A stretch of 64,000 nt of DNA from Tolypothrix sp. FACHB-123 (GTDB taxonomy: Bacteria; Cyanobacteriota; Cyanobacteriia; Cyanobacteriales; Nostocaceae), in contig NZ_JACJRE010000030.1 of the NCBI RefSeq assembly GCF_014697075.1, forward strand, positions 38,596 to 102,595, in the 5' to 3' direction. Shown one piece after another: positions 26,533 through 35,407 of this stretch (position 1 is its first letter; each line of letters opens with the position of its first letter). A program made the translations under genes and the position numbers. The notes beneath the pieces were generated by a model. That model was not told the origin of the DNA. It did no database searches and saw only the letters and a list, made by a program, of their open reading frames with translations.

Positions 26533-26714
26533 TGTCAACTTAACGTGAAACCCTCTTGGTTGCAAGGTTTTGCCCTCACCCCCAGCCCCTCTCCCTGAAG
26601 GAGAGGGGAGCAAGAGATTTAGTTCCCCTTCTCCTGGGGGAGAAGGGGTTAGGGGATGAGGGCGAGGGTTTTTGTACAACACTCGCCGTATATAGCTTTT
26701 AGCTTAAGTTGACA
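26533..26714. mobile_element. 182-bp inverted-repeat element, copy B
   Basis: Ends TGTCAACTTAACGTG (26533) and GCTTAAGTTGACA (26702-26714) are inverted repeats matching those of copy A at 16992, and the length is the same. The interior is a GC-rich palindrome (CCCCTCTCCCTGAAGG/CCCCTTCTCCTGGGGG). No gene. Confidence 0.65.
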
Positions 26715-26801
26715 CGTATGATTACTGCTAAACCCCGACGAGATGTGTGTATTTTGCAGGCGATCGCCCAATAGCGATCGCAGCAATAAATTATTTTTTG
26801 T

Positions 26802-29588
26802 TTATTTTTGATGTATAGGAATTTCAATTGTAAACTCTGTACCTTTGCCCATAACAGAGTTACACTTTAATGTACCATGATGTTTTTCAGTAATGATTTT
26901 ATAACTAATAGATAAACCTAAACCAGTTCCTTTCCCAATAGGCTTGGTGGTAAAGAAAGGTTCAAATAATCGCTGTTGTATAATTTCGGGAATTCCGCAA
27001 CCATTATCGCTAATCTTTATTAAGATATTTTGATATTTGGTTAATAAAGTTGTAATATTAATTCGCAAATTTTGAGGTTTAGGTTGCGTAAAAAATGCAT
27101 CTTCTAAAGCATCAATAGCATTAGCCAAAATGTTCATCAATACTTGATTCAGTTGTCCTGGATAGCATTCTATAAAGGGAAGATCGTGGTATTCTTTAAC
27201 AACTTTTATTTCTGGACGTTTGTCATTAGCTTTGAAGCGATGCGCCAGAATCATTAAAGTACTATCGATACCTTCATGAATATTTACTACTTTCATATCT
27301 GACTCATCTAAGCGAGAAAAATTGCGCAGAGAAAGCACAATTTCTGTGATTCTATCAGCACCAACTTTCATGGAATTTAGTAAGCGGGGTAAATCGCTAA
27401 TGATAAAGTCAATATCAATTTGTTTTGCATGAATTTTAATTTCTGGGACGGGTTGGGGATAATGCTGTTGGTAAAGTTCTAGTAATTTTAGTAAGTCTCG
27501 GAGATATTCATTAGCGGGGGTAAGGTTTCCAGAGATAAAATTAACTGGATTATTAATTTCATGGGCAACTCCGGCTACTAACTGGCCTAAGCTAGACATT
27601 TTTTCACTTTGTACTAGTTGGCTAGCTAATTGTTGGGCTTCTGCTTTTAATTCTGCTTCAGAATTGCGTAATATCTCTTCTGCTTGTTTACGCTTGGTGA
27701 TGTCGTGGAGAATGACAATGTATTCTTGAAAATATTGATGGGGACGATCGGAAATTGCTATTTCTAAAATTTTGCTCTTGGTGTTGTGGGTGAAAATTTG
27801 TTCGCTGCGTTTTGCCCATTGTTGGGGATTTGCAGCTAATTCCGGTAGCAATTTGTTAAGGTGTTTTCCTAACAAATCAGATGGATTAATATTAAATAAT
27901 AATTCTGTGGCGGGGTTTGCTTGGTTGATAATCCCTTGTTCATCTGTGACGAGAATAGCATCTTGAGCAATTGTAAATAGATGTTCAGCGGCTTCTCTGG
28001 CTTCAGCGATCGCCACTACTTGGGGTAAACTTGTCCAACAGGCGATCGCAACTCCTACAAAAGCAATAGTCATTAGTAAGACAACAAATAGATTTTCGCC
28101 TTCCCGATTTGTCGTTTGATTCAGCTGAAAACCAAATACCCAACCGATGGTAACAGTGCTACACAACAGAAAAATCAGGATGCTTACCTGAAGCATTACA
28201 GAATCTTTGATAATTATCGCCGGACGCGATCGCTCATATTTCATCCACCAAAGGGGACGAAAAGGTGGAAACGCAACGCTGTTAACTATAGCATCAATAC
28301 TAATAATTCCTAGGGGCAGCAATAACCCCATAATAAATTCTCGCCATCCCCAAGCTAAACCACCGACGAACAAAATTGCTACTTCTACCAGTAAAATACC
28401 TAATGTAATTCGCGGAAATAACACTTGTGGTTTATCCCGTTGTAACCAGATTCCTAGATGTACCGCCATGATCGAGATAAACCAGCCAACGTTACCAACA
28501 ACAACAATGGCGGCGACATTTCCCCAAATTAAGCAACCCAGGCTAAGTACTAGTGTTAAGGCTAAAGCCGGGCCAAATACACCCCGCCGAGATACTACGG
28601 CAAACACTGAGGCAATATAATGATCCCGTGATAGTTGATATAAAATCCGCGAACAATTAGAAACAACTGTGGCACAAGCTAAAAGACAAGAAGCGCTGAG
28701 TAAAAAGGTGATAATTAAAGCAGACCCATCTCCCCAAAAGGGTTTGGCAGCAGCAAGCAAGTTCAAAAAAGCACTATCTTTGAGGTTAGCATCTGTAGCT
28801 AAACGCATTACTACCCAGGATGCACCTAAATAAATTGGTAACATTAACCAAGCAGCAACTTTGAGACTGAAGAGAGTTTTGTGAGGATGACGGCTGTCAG
28901 CAACAAAAGAAGCAGCAGTTTCACAAGCATAAGTGGCATAGGTAACGTAAAGAAACCACTTAGCCCAATCTCCAAAGCTAATTAAGGATAAATCTTCTGG
29001 GAAAAAGCCAGGGCTAGCGGATGAGAAAGCTAACCAGCCAAGTCCTTGGGCAGAAAAAATCAGGAGTAAACCAAATGCTGGGATAACAAAAAATAAATGT
29101 AGAATACTCAGGGCACGAGTGCCACTAAATGCCAAAACAAAGGGAAGTAAGGTTAAGCCAATTTCTAACAGTAGCTTAGGACAGCTAATACCCAAAGCTG
29201 CTAAATTTACCTCGATTAAATCTGTCAAAACAATGGCGTTAACTGGTAAAACCGATACCCAACTGAAATAATATCCCAATGCAGCATAGCGGGCTAAACC
29301 TGGATATCGCTTCAGCAAATGACTGGCATAATTAGGAGTTCCGCCAGCGATATTTTGCAAGTGAAATCCTAAATGCTGCATTTGATAGTTAAGTAACATC
29401 CCGCACAGAACAGCCGGAATCCAGACAAAGATAGCTTGGGAACCTAATGCTGCATGAATTGCGGGAATTACTGCTATCCATAGGATATGACCTGTTAGAC
29501 CAAAGCCCCAAGTTTCAACTGAACTTAAGCTTCTAGTTAAGTTTCCATGCAAAGATGGGTTAACAGGATCGCGATCGCAATTAGACAT
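26802..29588 (-). CDS. Amino-acid-permease-like transporter fused to PAS and histidine kinase
   Basis: 928 residues. Residues 1-450 are a polytopic membrane domain of about 12 helices resembling APC-superfamily amino acid permeases (SVETWGFGLTGHILWIAV at the start; GGTPNYASHLLKRYPGLARYAALGYYFSWV). Two further helices (about 460-520) lead to a PAS domain (AEHLFTIAQDAILVTDEQGIINQANPATELLF), a coiled coil, the H-box LVAGVAHEINNPVNFISGN (about 675) and an ATP-binding domain ([38 protein letters not shown]). It is organised like Pseudomonas CbrA, which joins a different transporter family to a kinase. Inference: a transporter-type sensor of an amino acid or amine. No receiver gene is adjacent. Confidence 0.9.
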   Translation of the reverse strand: MSNCDRDPVNPSLHGNLTRSLSSVETWGFGLTGHILWIAVIPAIHAALGSQAIFVWIPAVLCGMLLNYQMQHLGFHLQNIAGGTPNYASHLLKRYPGLARYAALGYYFSWVSVLPVNAIVLTDLIEVNLAALGISCPKLLLEIGLTLLPFVLAFSGTRALSILHLFFVIPAFGLLLIFSAQGLGWLAFSSASPGFFPEDLSLISFGDWAKWFLYVTYATYACETAASFVADSRHPHKTLFSLKVAAWLMLPIYLGASWVVMRLATDANLKDSAFLNLLAAAKPFWGDGSALIITFLLSASCLLACATVVSNCSRILYQLSRDHYIASVFAVVSRRGVFGPALALTLVLSLGCLIWGNVAAIVVVGNVGWFISIMAVHLGIWLQRDKPQVLFPRITLGILLVEVAILFVGGLAWGWREFIMGLLLPLGIISIDAIVNSVAFPPFRPLWWMKYERSRPAIIIKDSVMLQVSILIFLLCSTVTIGWVFGFQLNQTTNREGENLFVVLLMTIAFVGVAIACWTSLPQVVAIAEAREAAEHLFTIAQDAILVTDEQGIINQANPATELLFNINPSDLLGKHLNKLLPELAANPQQWAKRSEQIFTHNTKSKILEIAISDRPHQYFQEYIVILHDITKRKQAEEILRNSEAELKAEAQQLASQLVQSEKMSSLGQLVAGVAHEINNPVNFISGNLTPANEYLRDLLKLLELYQQHYPQPVPEIKIHAKQIDIDFIISDLPRLLNSMKVGADRITEIVLSLRNFSRLDESDMKVVNIHEGIDSTLMILAHRFKANDKRPEIKVVKEYHDLPFIECYPGQLNQVLMNILANAIDALEDAFFTQPKPQNLRINITTLLTKYQNILIKISDNGCGIPEIIQQRLFEPFFTTKPIGKGTGLGLSISYKIITEKHHGTLKCNSVMGKGTEFTIEIPIHQK

Positions 29589-29708
29589 GATGACAGAATT
29601 GGGAATAATCTAGTTCTTTCACTATCTAGAGTTCCCATTTATCTGGGAGTAAAAGCGCTTATAAGCTGCTAGCGTAATAAAATGTCAGCAAAAAAGTTTA
29701 TTATCAGC

Positions 29709-30341
29709 ATGGGTGGCAAATTAATTGTATTTGAAGGGGTGGAAGGCTGCGGTAAGACAAGCCAAATGCAGCTTTGTCAAGCGTGGTTGCAAAGTCTTGG
29801 TGTTTCTGTAGTCTTGACGCGAGAACCAGGGGGAACAGAATTAGGTTTAGATTTGCGCCGCTTGTTGCTAGAAAAGGTGGATCATAAACCAATCGCCCAA
29901 GTGACAGAATTATTGTTATATGCTGCTGATAGAGCGCAACATGTGGAACAAGAACTTAAACCATATTTAGCGCAGGGTAAATATATTTTATGCGATCGCT
30001 ATGTGGAATCGACCATTGCCTATCAAGGTTACGGTCGGCGGTTAAATATGAGTTTAATTGACCAGCTAAATTATATTGCTACTGGGGGTTTACAAAGCAA
30101 CTTGACTATCTGGTTAGATGTGGATGTAGAAGTCGGATTGGCGCGTAAACGTGGCACAGAAGCAGCTTTAGACCGAATTGAACAAGAAACCATCGCTTTT
30201 CACCAGCGCGTACAGCAAGGATACGCAGATTTAGCCGCCGCTTTTCCCGAAAGAATTATTCGCATTGATGGTAGCTTGAGTAAGGAAATTGTACACCAAA
30301 CGATTCAAGGCATTTTGCGCGATCGCCTATTGTTAGGATAG
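29709..30341 (+). CDS. tmk: Thymidylate kinase
   Basis: Phosphorylates dTMP to dTDP with ATP. The P-loop FEGVEGCGKTSQ is at residues 7-18 when counted from 29709; the DRY motif region CDRYVESTIAYQGYGRRLN and the lid region KRGTEAALDRIEQE follow. An upstream ATG at 29682 adds nine residues (MSAKKFIIS), but family members start two to four residues before this point, so 29709 (MGGKLIVFEG) is preferred. About 210 residues, normal length. holB follows 150 bases downstream on the same strand, a usual pairing. Confidence 0.95.
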   Translation: MGGKLIVFEGVEGCGKTSQMQLCQAWLQSLGVSVVLTREPGGTELGLDLRRLLLEKVDHKPIAQVTELLLYAADRAQHVEQELKPYLAQGKYILCDRYVESTIAYQGYGRRLNMSLIDQLNYIATGGLQSNLTIWLDVDVEVGLARKRGTEAALDRIEQETIAFHQRVQQGYADLAAAFPERIIRIDGSLSKEIVHQTIQGILRDRLLLG

Positions 30342-30388
30342 GGGCTAGGGACTAGAGGCTAGAGGCTAGGAAGATAAATAACAAATTT

Positions 30389-30505
30389 CCAATGCCCAAT
30401 GCCCAATGCCCAATGACGCCACTTGCTTTAAGCCGGGAAACCCGTCCAACGCAGTGGCTCCCCAATGCCCCATGCCCCATGCCCAATGCCCCATGCCCAA
30501 TGCCC
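30389..30505. repeat. Run of 'gcccaatgccc' units with an embedded interspersed repeat
   Basis: Repeated AATGCCC/CATGCCC units surround a block (GACGCCACTTGC...CGCAGTGGCTC) that is itself a common Nostoc-type repeat. The run lies between tmk and holB and gives the longest holB frame a repeat-derived N-terminus. Confidence 0.7.
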
Positions 30506-31455
30506 CATTTCAACCACTTTTAGGACAGCAACAAGCGATAGAATTATTAACTCAGGCTGTGAAGCAAAAGCGTGTCGCACCGGCTTATCTGTTTGTGGGG
30601 CCGGATGGGGTGGGACGGAGTTTAGCAGCACGGTGCTTTATTGAATTCCTATTTGCGAGTTTTGTAGAGACAAAATTAATTTCGTCTTTACATAATCGCT
30701 TGCTGCAAGGTAACCACCCAGATGTATTGTGGGTAGAGCCAACTTACCAATATCAAGGACAGTTACTCACAGCCAAAGAAGCAGGTGAGAAAGGTGTGAA
30801 GCGGAAAGCACCGCCTGTGATTAGGTTAGAGCAAATTCGGCAAATTACAGAATTTCTTGGTCGTCCCCCTTTGGAAGCACCAAGAAATATTGTAGTGCTG
30901 GAACAAGCAGAAACTATGGCGGAAGCAGCAGCGAATGCGTTACTAAAAACTTTGGAGGAACCAGGACAGGCGACTTTAATTTTAATTGCACCTACACCTG
31001 ATTCTGTGTTACCAACATTGGTATCGCGCTGTCAACGCATTCCTTTTTCTCGATTAGATGAATCTGCTTTAGCTCAGGTGCTAATTCAATCCGGTCATTC
31101 AGAGGTTTTGCAAAATCCCCCATTGTTGAGTATAGCCGCAGGTAGTCCAGGAAGCGCGATCGCATCTTATCAGCAACTCCAATCTATCCCCCCTGAGTTA
31201 CTGGAAGCTGTGAAAAAAGCACCATCATCCTACCGTCAAGCGCTGGAGTTAGCGAAAACAATTGATAAGGGTTTGGATACAGAAGCACAGCTATGGCTAG
31301 TTGATTACCTTCAGCAAATATACTGGCAACAATGGTATAAACCAGAGATAATTAAACCACTAGACAAAGCGCGTAAAGCCTTACTTTGCTACGCCCAGCC
31401 GCGTCTTGTTTGGGAATGTACTTTATTATCGTTGTATCAACAATGCCATAGGTAA
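30493..31455 (+). CDS. holB: DNA polymerase III delta' subunit
   Basis: Clamp-loader subunit of the replicative polymerase. From the ATG at 30493 it is about 320 residues: PLLGQQQAIELLTQAVKQKRVAPAYLFVGPDGVGRS (a P-loop with the Lys replaced by Arg, as is common in delta'), EQIRQITEFLGRPPLEAPRNIVVLEQAETM, ALLKTLEEPGQATLILI and the SRC motif TLVSRCQRIPFSRL. The frame extends to 30406, but residues 1-29 of that version are encoded by repeats ('gcccaatgcc' units and a 'cgccacttgc' block), so the last ATG before the conserved part is preferred. Confidence 0.92.
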   Translation: MPNAPFQPLLGQQQAIELLTQAVKQKRVAPAYLFVGPDGVGRSLAARCFIEFLFASFVETKLISSLHNRLLQGNHPDVLWVEPTYQYQGQLLTAKEAGEKGVKRKAPPVIRLEQIRQITEFLGRPPLEAPRNIVVLEQAETMAEAAANALLKTLEEPGQATLILIAPTPDSVLPTLVSRCQRIPFSRLDESALAQVLIQSGHSEVLQNPPLLSIAAGSPGSAIASYQQLQSIPPELLEAVKKAPSSYRQALELAKTIDKGLDTEAQLWLVDYLQQIYWQQWYKPEIIKPLDKARKALLCYAQPRLVWECTLLSLYQQCHR

Positions 31456-31457
31456 GA

Positions 31458-32978
31458 TTATTGACGGGTGTAACGATGCTTAACGCCTATGGGGAAATAT
31501 TCTGGATCGCCTGTGGGAGCTAATGCAAGTTGTGGCGTTTGATATTCTGGGGGAACGTAATTAGCAAATTCGCTATTGAGGCGCAGCAATTGGGAGAGAA
31601 TTGAAGATGCGATCGCTTGTTTTTTATCTTCACTAGCTTCAATTCCTGGTGCTAACTCCACAACTATGCATAAAAAGCGGTTTTTGTCTGCATCTTCTTT
31701 GACTTGCAAGACAAATTTACCTGTTACCCATTGGGAAATTGGCGATCGCTCTAAGCCGACTGTGACATTTTCTGGGTAGATATTGGCACCAAAGTAAGAA
31801 ACTGTAAAGTTAGAACGTCCAAATACATACACAAACGGTAGGGGACGAATTCCTCTCGCTGGTTGAGATGTAATGCAGATATCTGGATGATGGATGGGAT
31901 CGAATCCCCATGTTGCTAAAAATTGCAGCATGGCGTCATAACTAATAATGCCACCTGTATCTAAAATGTTATAACGCACCAAGGGAATGCCATTATTCCC
32001 AGAAAATAGTAATGTGCGATCCTCAACTTCAAAAAAGCGGCTGATGGGGTCATATTGTATCAAGGTTGGTAGCCGCGATTCACCAAATAAGGCTTTGGCT
32101 GCATCGGGATTTTGAGCTAAGAAACGGCGAATGCAGATACTTAAGGGTGTTTCATTCCCTAATACACCTGCGTCAGCTGTTCCGTAAAGGGATGCGAAAT
32201 CATAACAGGGATTTGACGCACCTATTCTTTCTGCAACTAAACTGCGCCATTCTTCACTGAAGACTTCTCCCGCCATGACTAACTTGATATGATATTGCTG
32301 CCATTGCACGCCATTAGCAATACCCGTATCAATGACATCTTTCAGAAATGGCGGATAGCCTAATAAGACAACTTGGTCAAATCCTGCGCCGAGTTCCTGA
32401 ACTACCCGGAAGATTTCTGTTTTATTATTTCCTGGGGTAATGACTGTGATGGGGTAACCTTTACTCGCCAGATAGCGACAGCAATTAGTGGTAAACATTC
32501 CCCCTACCCATGTACCCAGGGTGAAGCAAACTACTGCTAAGGTGCGTTTGGTATCTGCATAAAAGCTGTCGTGAAAAATTTGCTCAAAGCGGGTGGCGAT
32601 TTGCAGTTCATCGCTGAAAAAACGCGGCCAAAATGTGGGTTTACCTGTGGAACCGGAAGAAGCGGCTATCATATCGCATTCGGATAATTGCCCATTGCGG
32701 CACAAGTCTGTGAGGGGATAGCGGGAGATATAATTATTTTTGGCGATCGCGGGTAAATTTTGAAAATCCGCTAAACTCTGGATTGTTGTGGGATCGATTC
32801 CCTGTTGTTTGAGAAAAGCTTGGTAAGCTGGGACATTTGCAGCGACATCGTGAAATAAAGCTAAAACTGCTGATTCTGTTGGTGTTTGTAGATGCTGTTG
32901 TAGCAAGGTGTCTAGGGGTGTAGACACAAAATCACCAAAGGCTGTAATTGCTTTTTGCTGTTGTGATCTGCTGTTCAT
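31458..32978 (-). CDS. AMP-forming ligase, phenylacetate-CoA ligase (PaaK)-like
   Basis: 506 residues of the adenylate-forming superfamily, closest in layout to PaaK-like proteins. The N-terminal part has DVAANVPAYQAFLKQQGIDPTTIQSLADFQNLPAIAKNNY, typical of PaaK (VPYYR...GI.P..I..L.DL..LP...K). The nucleotide loop is AASSGSTGKPTFW (about 106-118), and SLYGTADAGVLGNE and LVRYNILDTGGI (Arg and Asp of the ATP site) follow. The acid substrate is unknown, and no CoA-thioester pathway genes flank it. It ends 3 bases from the convergent holB end. Confidence 0.85.
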   Translation of the reverse strand: MNSRSQQQKAITAFGDFVSTPLDTLLQQHLQTPTESAVLALFHDVAANVPAYQAFLKQQGIDPTTIQSLADFQNLPAIAKNNYISRYPLTDLCRNGQLSECDMIAASSGSTGKPTFWPRFFSDELQIATRFEQIFHDSFYADTKRTLAVVCFTLGTWVGGMFTTNCCRYLASKGYPITVITPGNNKTEIFRVVQELGAGFDQVVLLGYPPFLKDVIDTGIANGVQWQQYHIKLVMAGEVFSEEWRSLVAERIGASNPCYDFASLYGTADAGVLGNETPLSICIRRFLAQNPDAAKALFGESRLPTLIQYDPISRFFEVEDRTLLFSGNNGIPLVRYNILDTGGIISYDAMLQFLATWGFDPIHHPDICITSQPARGIRPLPFVYVFGRSNFTVSYFGANIYPENVTVGLERSPISQWVTGKFVLQVKEDADKNRFLCIVVELAPGIEASEDKKQAIASSILSQLLRLNSEFANYVPPEYQTPQLALAPTGDPEYFPIGVKHRYTRQ

Positions 32979-33019
32979 GAGTAACTAGCAAATTAAATTC
33001 AGTAAATTAAATAAATTAA

Positions 33020-33358
33020 TTAAATCCAACTTTCTACAGGAAATTCCCTGACTTGACGCATTCTTTGAAAATCGCTATCTGATGTTACGAGAATTAATGA
33101 ATGGCGTAAAATGGTAGCTGCAATCCATATGATTACTTTGCGGATATAGCAATCCGATTTGAGTTGCAAACAGGATTTTTTATAAAACCGCCTTTGCGTA
33201 GCGTCTCGCAGAGAAGACGCCAAGGACGCGGAGGAAGAAAAAGCCGAGAATGTTTATAAATCATTTAGGATTGCTATATTACCTTCCGTATCAGTAATCA
33301 GTTCTTGAGCAAAAGGGTATTTATCAGCTTGCATGAGGTTTATGATGTTGGTAGTCAT
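33020..33358 (-). pseudogene. Fossil toxin-antitoxin locus (antitoxin N-terminus joined to PIN toxin C-terminus)
   Basis: From the ATG at 33358 the minus strand reads MTTNIINLMQADKYPFAQEL then ITDTEGN, which looks like the start of a VapB-type antitoxin. A 130-bp element follows, then RKVIIWIAATILRHSLILVTSDSDFQRMRQVREFPVESW, the end of a PIN-domain (VapC-like) toxin with the acidic residues of the last motif. Removing the element and one TA gives one continuous frame (TEGNIRKVIIWIAAT), so a deletion fused the two genes before the element landed. Neither protein can function. Confidence 0.7.
33147..33276. mobile_element. 130-bp inverted-repeat element (TATAGCAATCC family, copy B)
   Basis: Ends TAGCAATCCGATTTG and AAATCATTTAGGATTGCTA, flanked by TA at 33145-33146 and 33277-33278. 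The ends match copy A at 18896. The interior differs and contains the TTGCGTAGCGTCTCGCAGAGA core seen elsewhere. No coding capacity. Confidence 0.85.
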
Positions 33359-33499
33359 AACTTTAGGGTTAATAGATATAGTGTGGCTTGAGCAAATGTA
33401 TTTGTGAAACTTTACTCTTGAGTAAAAGTCCAGCAAACCGAACTACTAATACCAATTCAATATAATTCAATATGAAGATGTGCCCCATGCCCAATGCTC

Positions 33500-34816
33500 A
33501 TGAAAATCATTGCCTACAGTTACACTGACCCTTTATTAGAAAATCCCCCTGATGCTAATGATTGGGGATGGGAAGTGGATCGAGTGTACCACGATTTGGG
33601 AGGGCGAGAGTCCTTTGGACAAGCTGCGCGATCGCAATTACAACAATTATTAGCTGACTGCAAAGCTGAAAGCGGAATTTATCTGTTAATTCGGCGCTTG
33701 GAGGAGTTGGGTGATACTGTTAAGGAAGTAAGCGATCGCTTAAATGAATTAGAAGGAATGGGTGTAGTAATCATTGCTACAGAACAGCCCTACACGTCTG
33801 AAAAAGGCAATCTCCGAGCAGAATTGCTGAAATTATTCCAAGAAATTCAACGTCAACAGCGCAGTCGGCGTATTCGCCAAGGACACGCCCGCAGCCGTTT
33901 AGCAACTGCGCCGCCACCAGGTAAGCCACCCTACGGATACCGTCGCACTAAAGATAAATACATTGTTGACCGTAGTACATCCCCGGTAGTAAAAGATTTT
34001 TTTGACCAATTTTTACTTTATGGCTCCTTGCGGGGTGCTGTGCGTTATTTAGCCAAAAAATACGGAAAAAAAATTTCTGTCACCACAGGGAGGCGCTGGC
34101 TAACTAATCCAGTATATCGGGGCAATACAGCTTACTTGGATGGGGAGATTATTTCTCATACCCACGTTGCGATTATTTCTTTGGAAGAAGCCGCCCAAGT
34201 TGACCGACTTTTACGCCGTAATAGTCGCTTACCATCCCGCACAGCTAGCGCACCGCGTTCTTTGGCGGGTTTAGTTGTCTGTAGCCAGTGTCAATCTCAT
34301 ATGAAAGTTACTCGCGTCACCCAACATCGTCAAGAAAAAGAGTATCTTTATTTACGTCCCATTAGCTGTCCGCAAAATCCCAAATGTCGGGCGATTGCTT
34401 ATGAGCAAATTTTGCACAAAACAATTAGCAAAGTTTGTCAAGAATTACCCCAAGCAGTAGCGGGAATGAATTTTCCCCAATTAGATGCAATTAAGAATAA
34501 TTTAGTAGATGCGATCGCACGTCAACAAGAAATACTTACTCAATTACCCCCATTAGTAGAAACCGGAGTATTAGATACAGAAACAGCAAACCTAAGAGCT
34601 TATAAACTCCGCACAGAAATTTCTGCACTCCAAGCTAAGTTAGCTACTTTACCACCAGTTAATTTACGTTCCGTTGCTGTTGCAGTTTCTATCCCACAAT
34701 TTTGGTTAGATTTATCCGAGTCCGAACGCAGATTTTATTTTCGAGAATTTATTCGCCACATTGAAATTGTTCGCCAACAATCCGAATGGGATTTGCAAAT
34801 CATTTTTATATTTTAA
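33500..34816 (+). CDS. Large serine recombinase family protein, catalytic motif not conserved
   Basis: About 438 residues (XisF-like family). An ATG at 33494 lies in a 'gcccaatgc' repeat; 33500 (MKIIAYSYTDPL) fits better. Residues 1-130 are a resolvase-like domain, 135-235 the recombinase domain (PPYGYRRTKDKYIVDRSTSPVVKDFF; RRWLTNPVYRG), and about 255-300 a zinc ribbon with CSQC and CPQNPKC, then a coiled coil (about 325-385). The usual active site YxRVS is here YSYTD, lacking both Arg and the nucleophilic Ser at the expected place. No element ends or phage genes flank it. It may be a domesticated DNA-binding protein; that is inference. Confidence 0.82.
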   Translation: MKIIAYSYTDPLLENPPDANDWGWEVDRVYHDLGGRESFGQAARSQLQQLLADCKAESGIYLLIRRLEELGDTVKEVSDRLNELEGMGVVIIATEQPYTSEKGNLRAELLKLFQEIQRQQRSRRIRQGHARSRLATAPPPGKPPYGYRRTKDKYIVDRSTSPVVKDFFDQFLLYGSLRGAVRYLAKKYGKKISVTTGRRWLTNPVYRGNTAYLDGEIISHTHVAIISLEEAAQVDRLLRRNSRLPSRTASAPRSLAGLVVCSQCQSHMKVTRVTQHRQEKEYLYLRPISCPQNPKCRAIAYEQILHKTISKVCQELPQAVAGMNFPQLDAIKNNLVDAIARQQEILTQLPPLVETGVLDTETANLRAYKLRTEISALQAKLATLPPVNLRSVAVAVSIPQFWLDLSESERRFYFREFIRHIEIVRQQSEWDLQIIFIF

Positions 34817-35407
34817 GTTATTTGTTATTGGGCATGGGGCATTGGGCAGAGAAACTAAGTCATTTTTTATTTATCCTACTTATCCCTTCACTGACTGAGC
34901 GCAGTCGAAGTGAGCCGAAGTCCTGCTCCAGATTTATCATGGATAGAATCTGCACTTTGTAATTAAATTAGCCAATTTTGAGTTTTTCAAACTACAAGTC
35001 AGAGAAGTTTAATTGATAAACTGATATTGACAGTTAATCTTTGCAACACTGTAATTATCAGTTCCTGAAACAAGAAAACATTAAAATATTCTAGTTGCTT
35101 CAATAAATATCCAACATTTAAAGACTTTGAAGATACTTTTGAAAGTTGCAAACACAGGATACCCAGAGAACTTCAGACCAGAATATTTGTATGATTTATA
35201 TCTTTCTGCCGCAAAATATTTTAGATAAAAATAGAGTAAAAAAACTTAGGCAAGTTTCTTAAAAAAAAAGATTACTATTCGGAAAAAATGAGTTAATTTG
35301 GAATCTAGCAATTGCTAAACACACAGGTTATTACTGGGTGGCAACATGAGAGATTCGCTTTGATCTCTATGTAATCAAACCAGCAAGCAAAATGATTATC
35401 ATAGAAT
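34817..35407. other. Gene-free stretch
   Basis: 590 AT-rich bases without a credible frame. A 'gcccattgggc' type unit lies at 34829-34850 and the interspersed word GACTGAGCGCAGTCGAAGTGAG at 34893-34914. Nothing else recognised. Confidence 0.5.

Noticed and set aside
28207-28620. 137-codon plus-strand frame inside the transporter-kinase gene
   Set aside because: Antisense to a long, well-conserved membrane domain; no start signal or domain.
33020-33223. 67-codon frame ending in a PIN-like tail as an independent gene
   Set aside because: Its first third is encoded by the inserted element; only the tail is toxin-derived.
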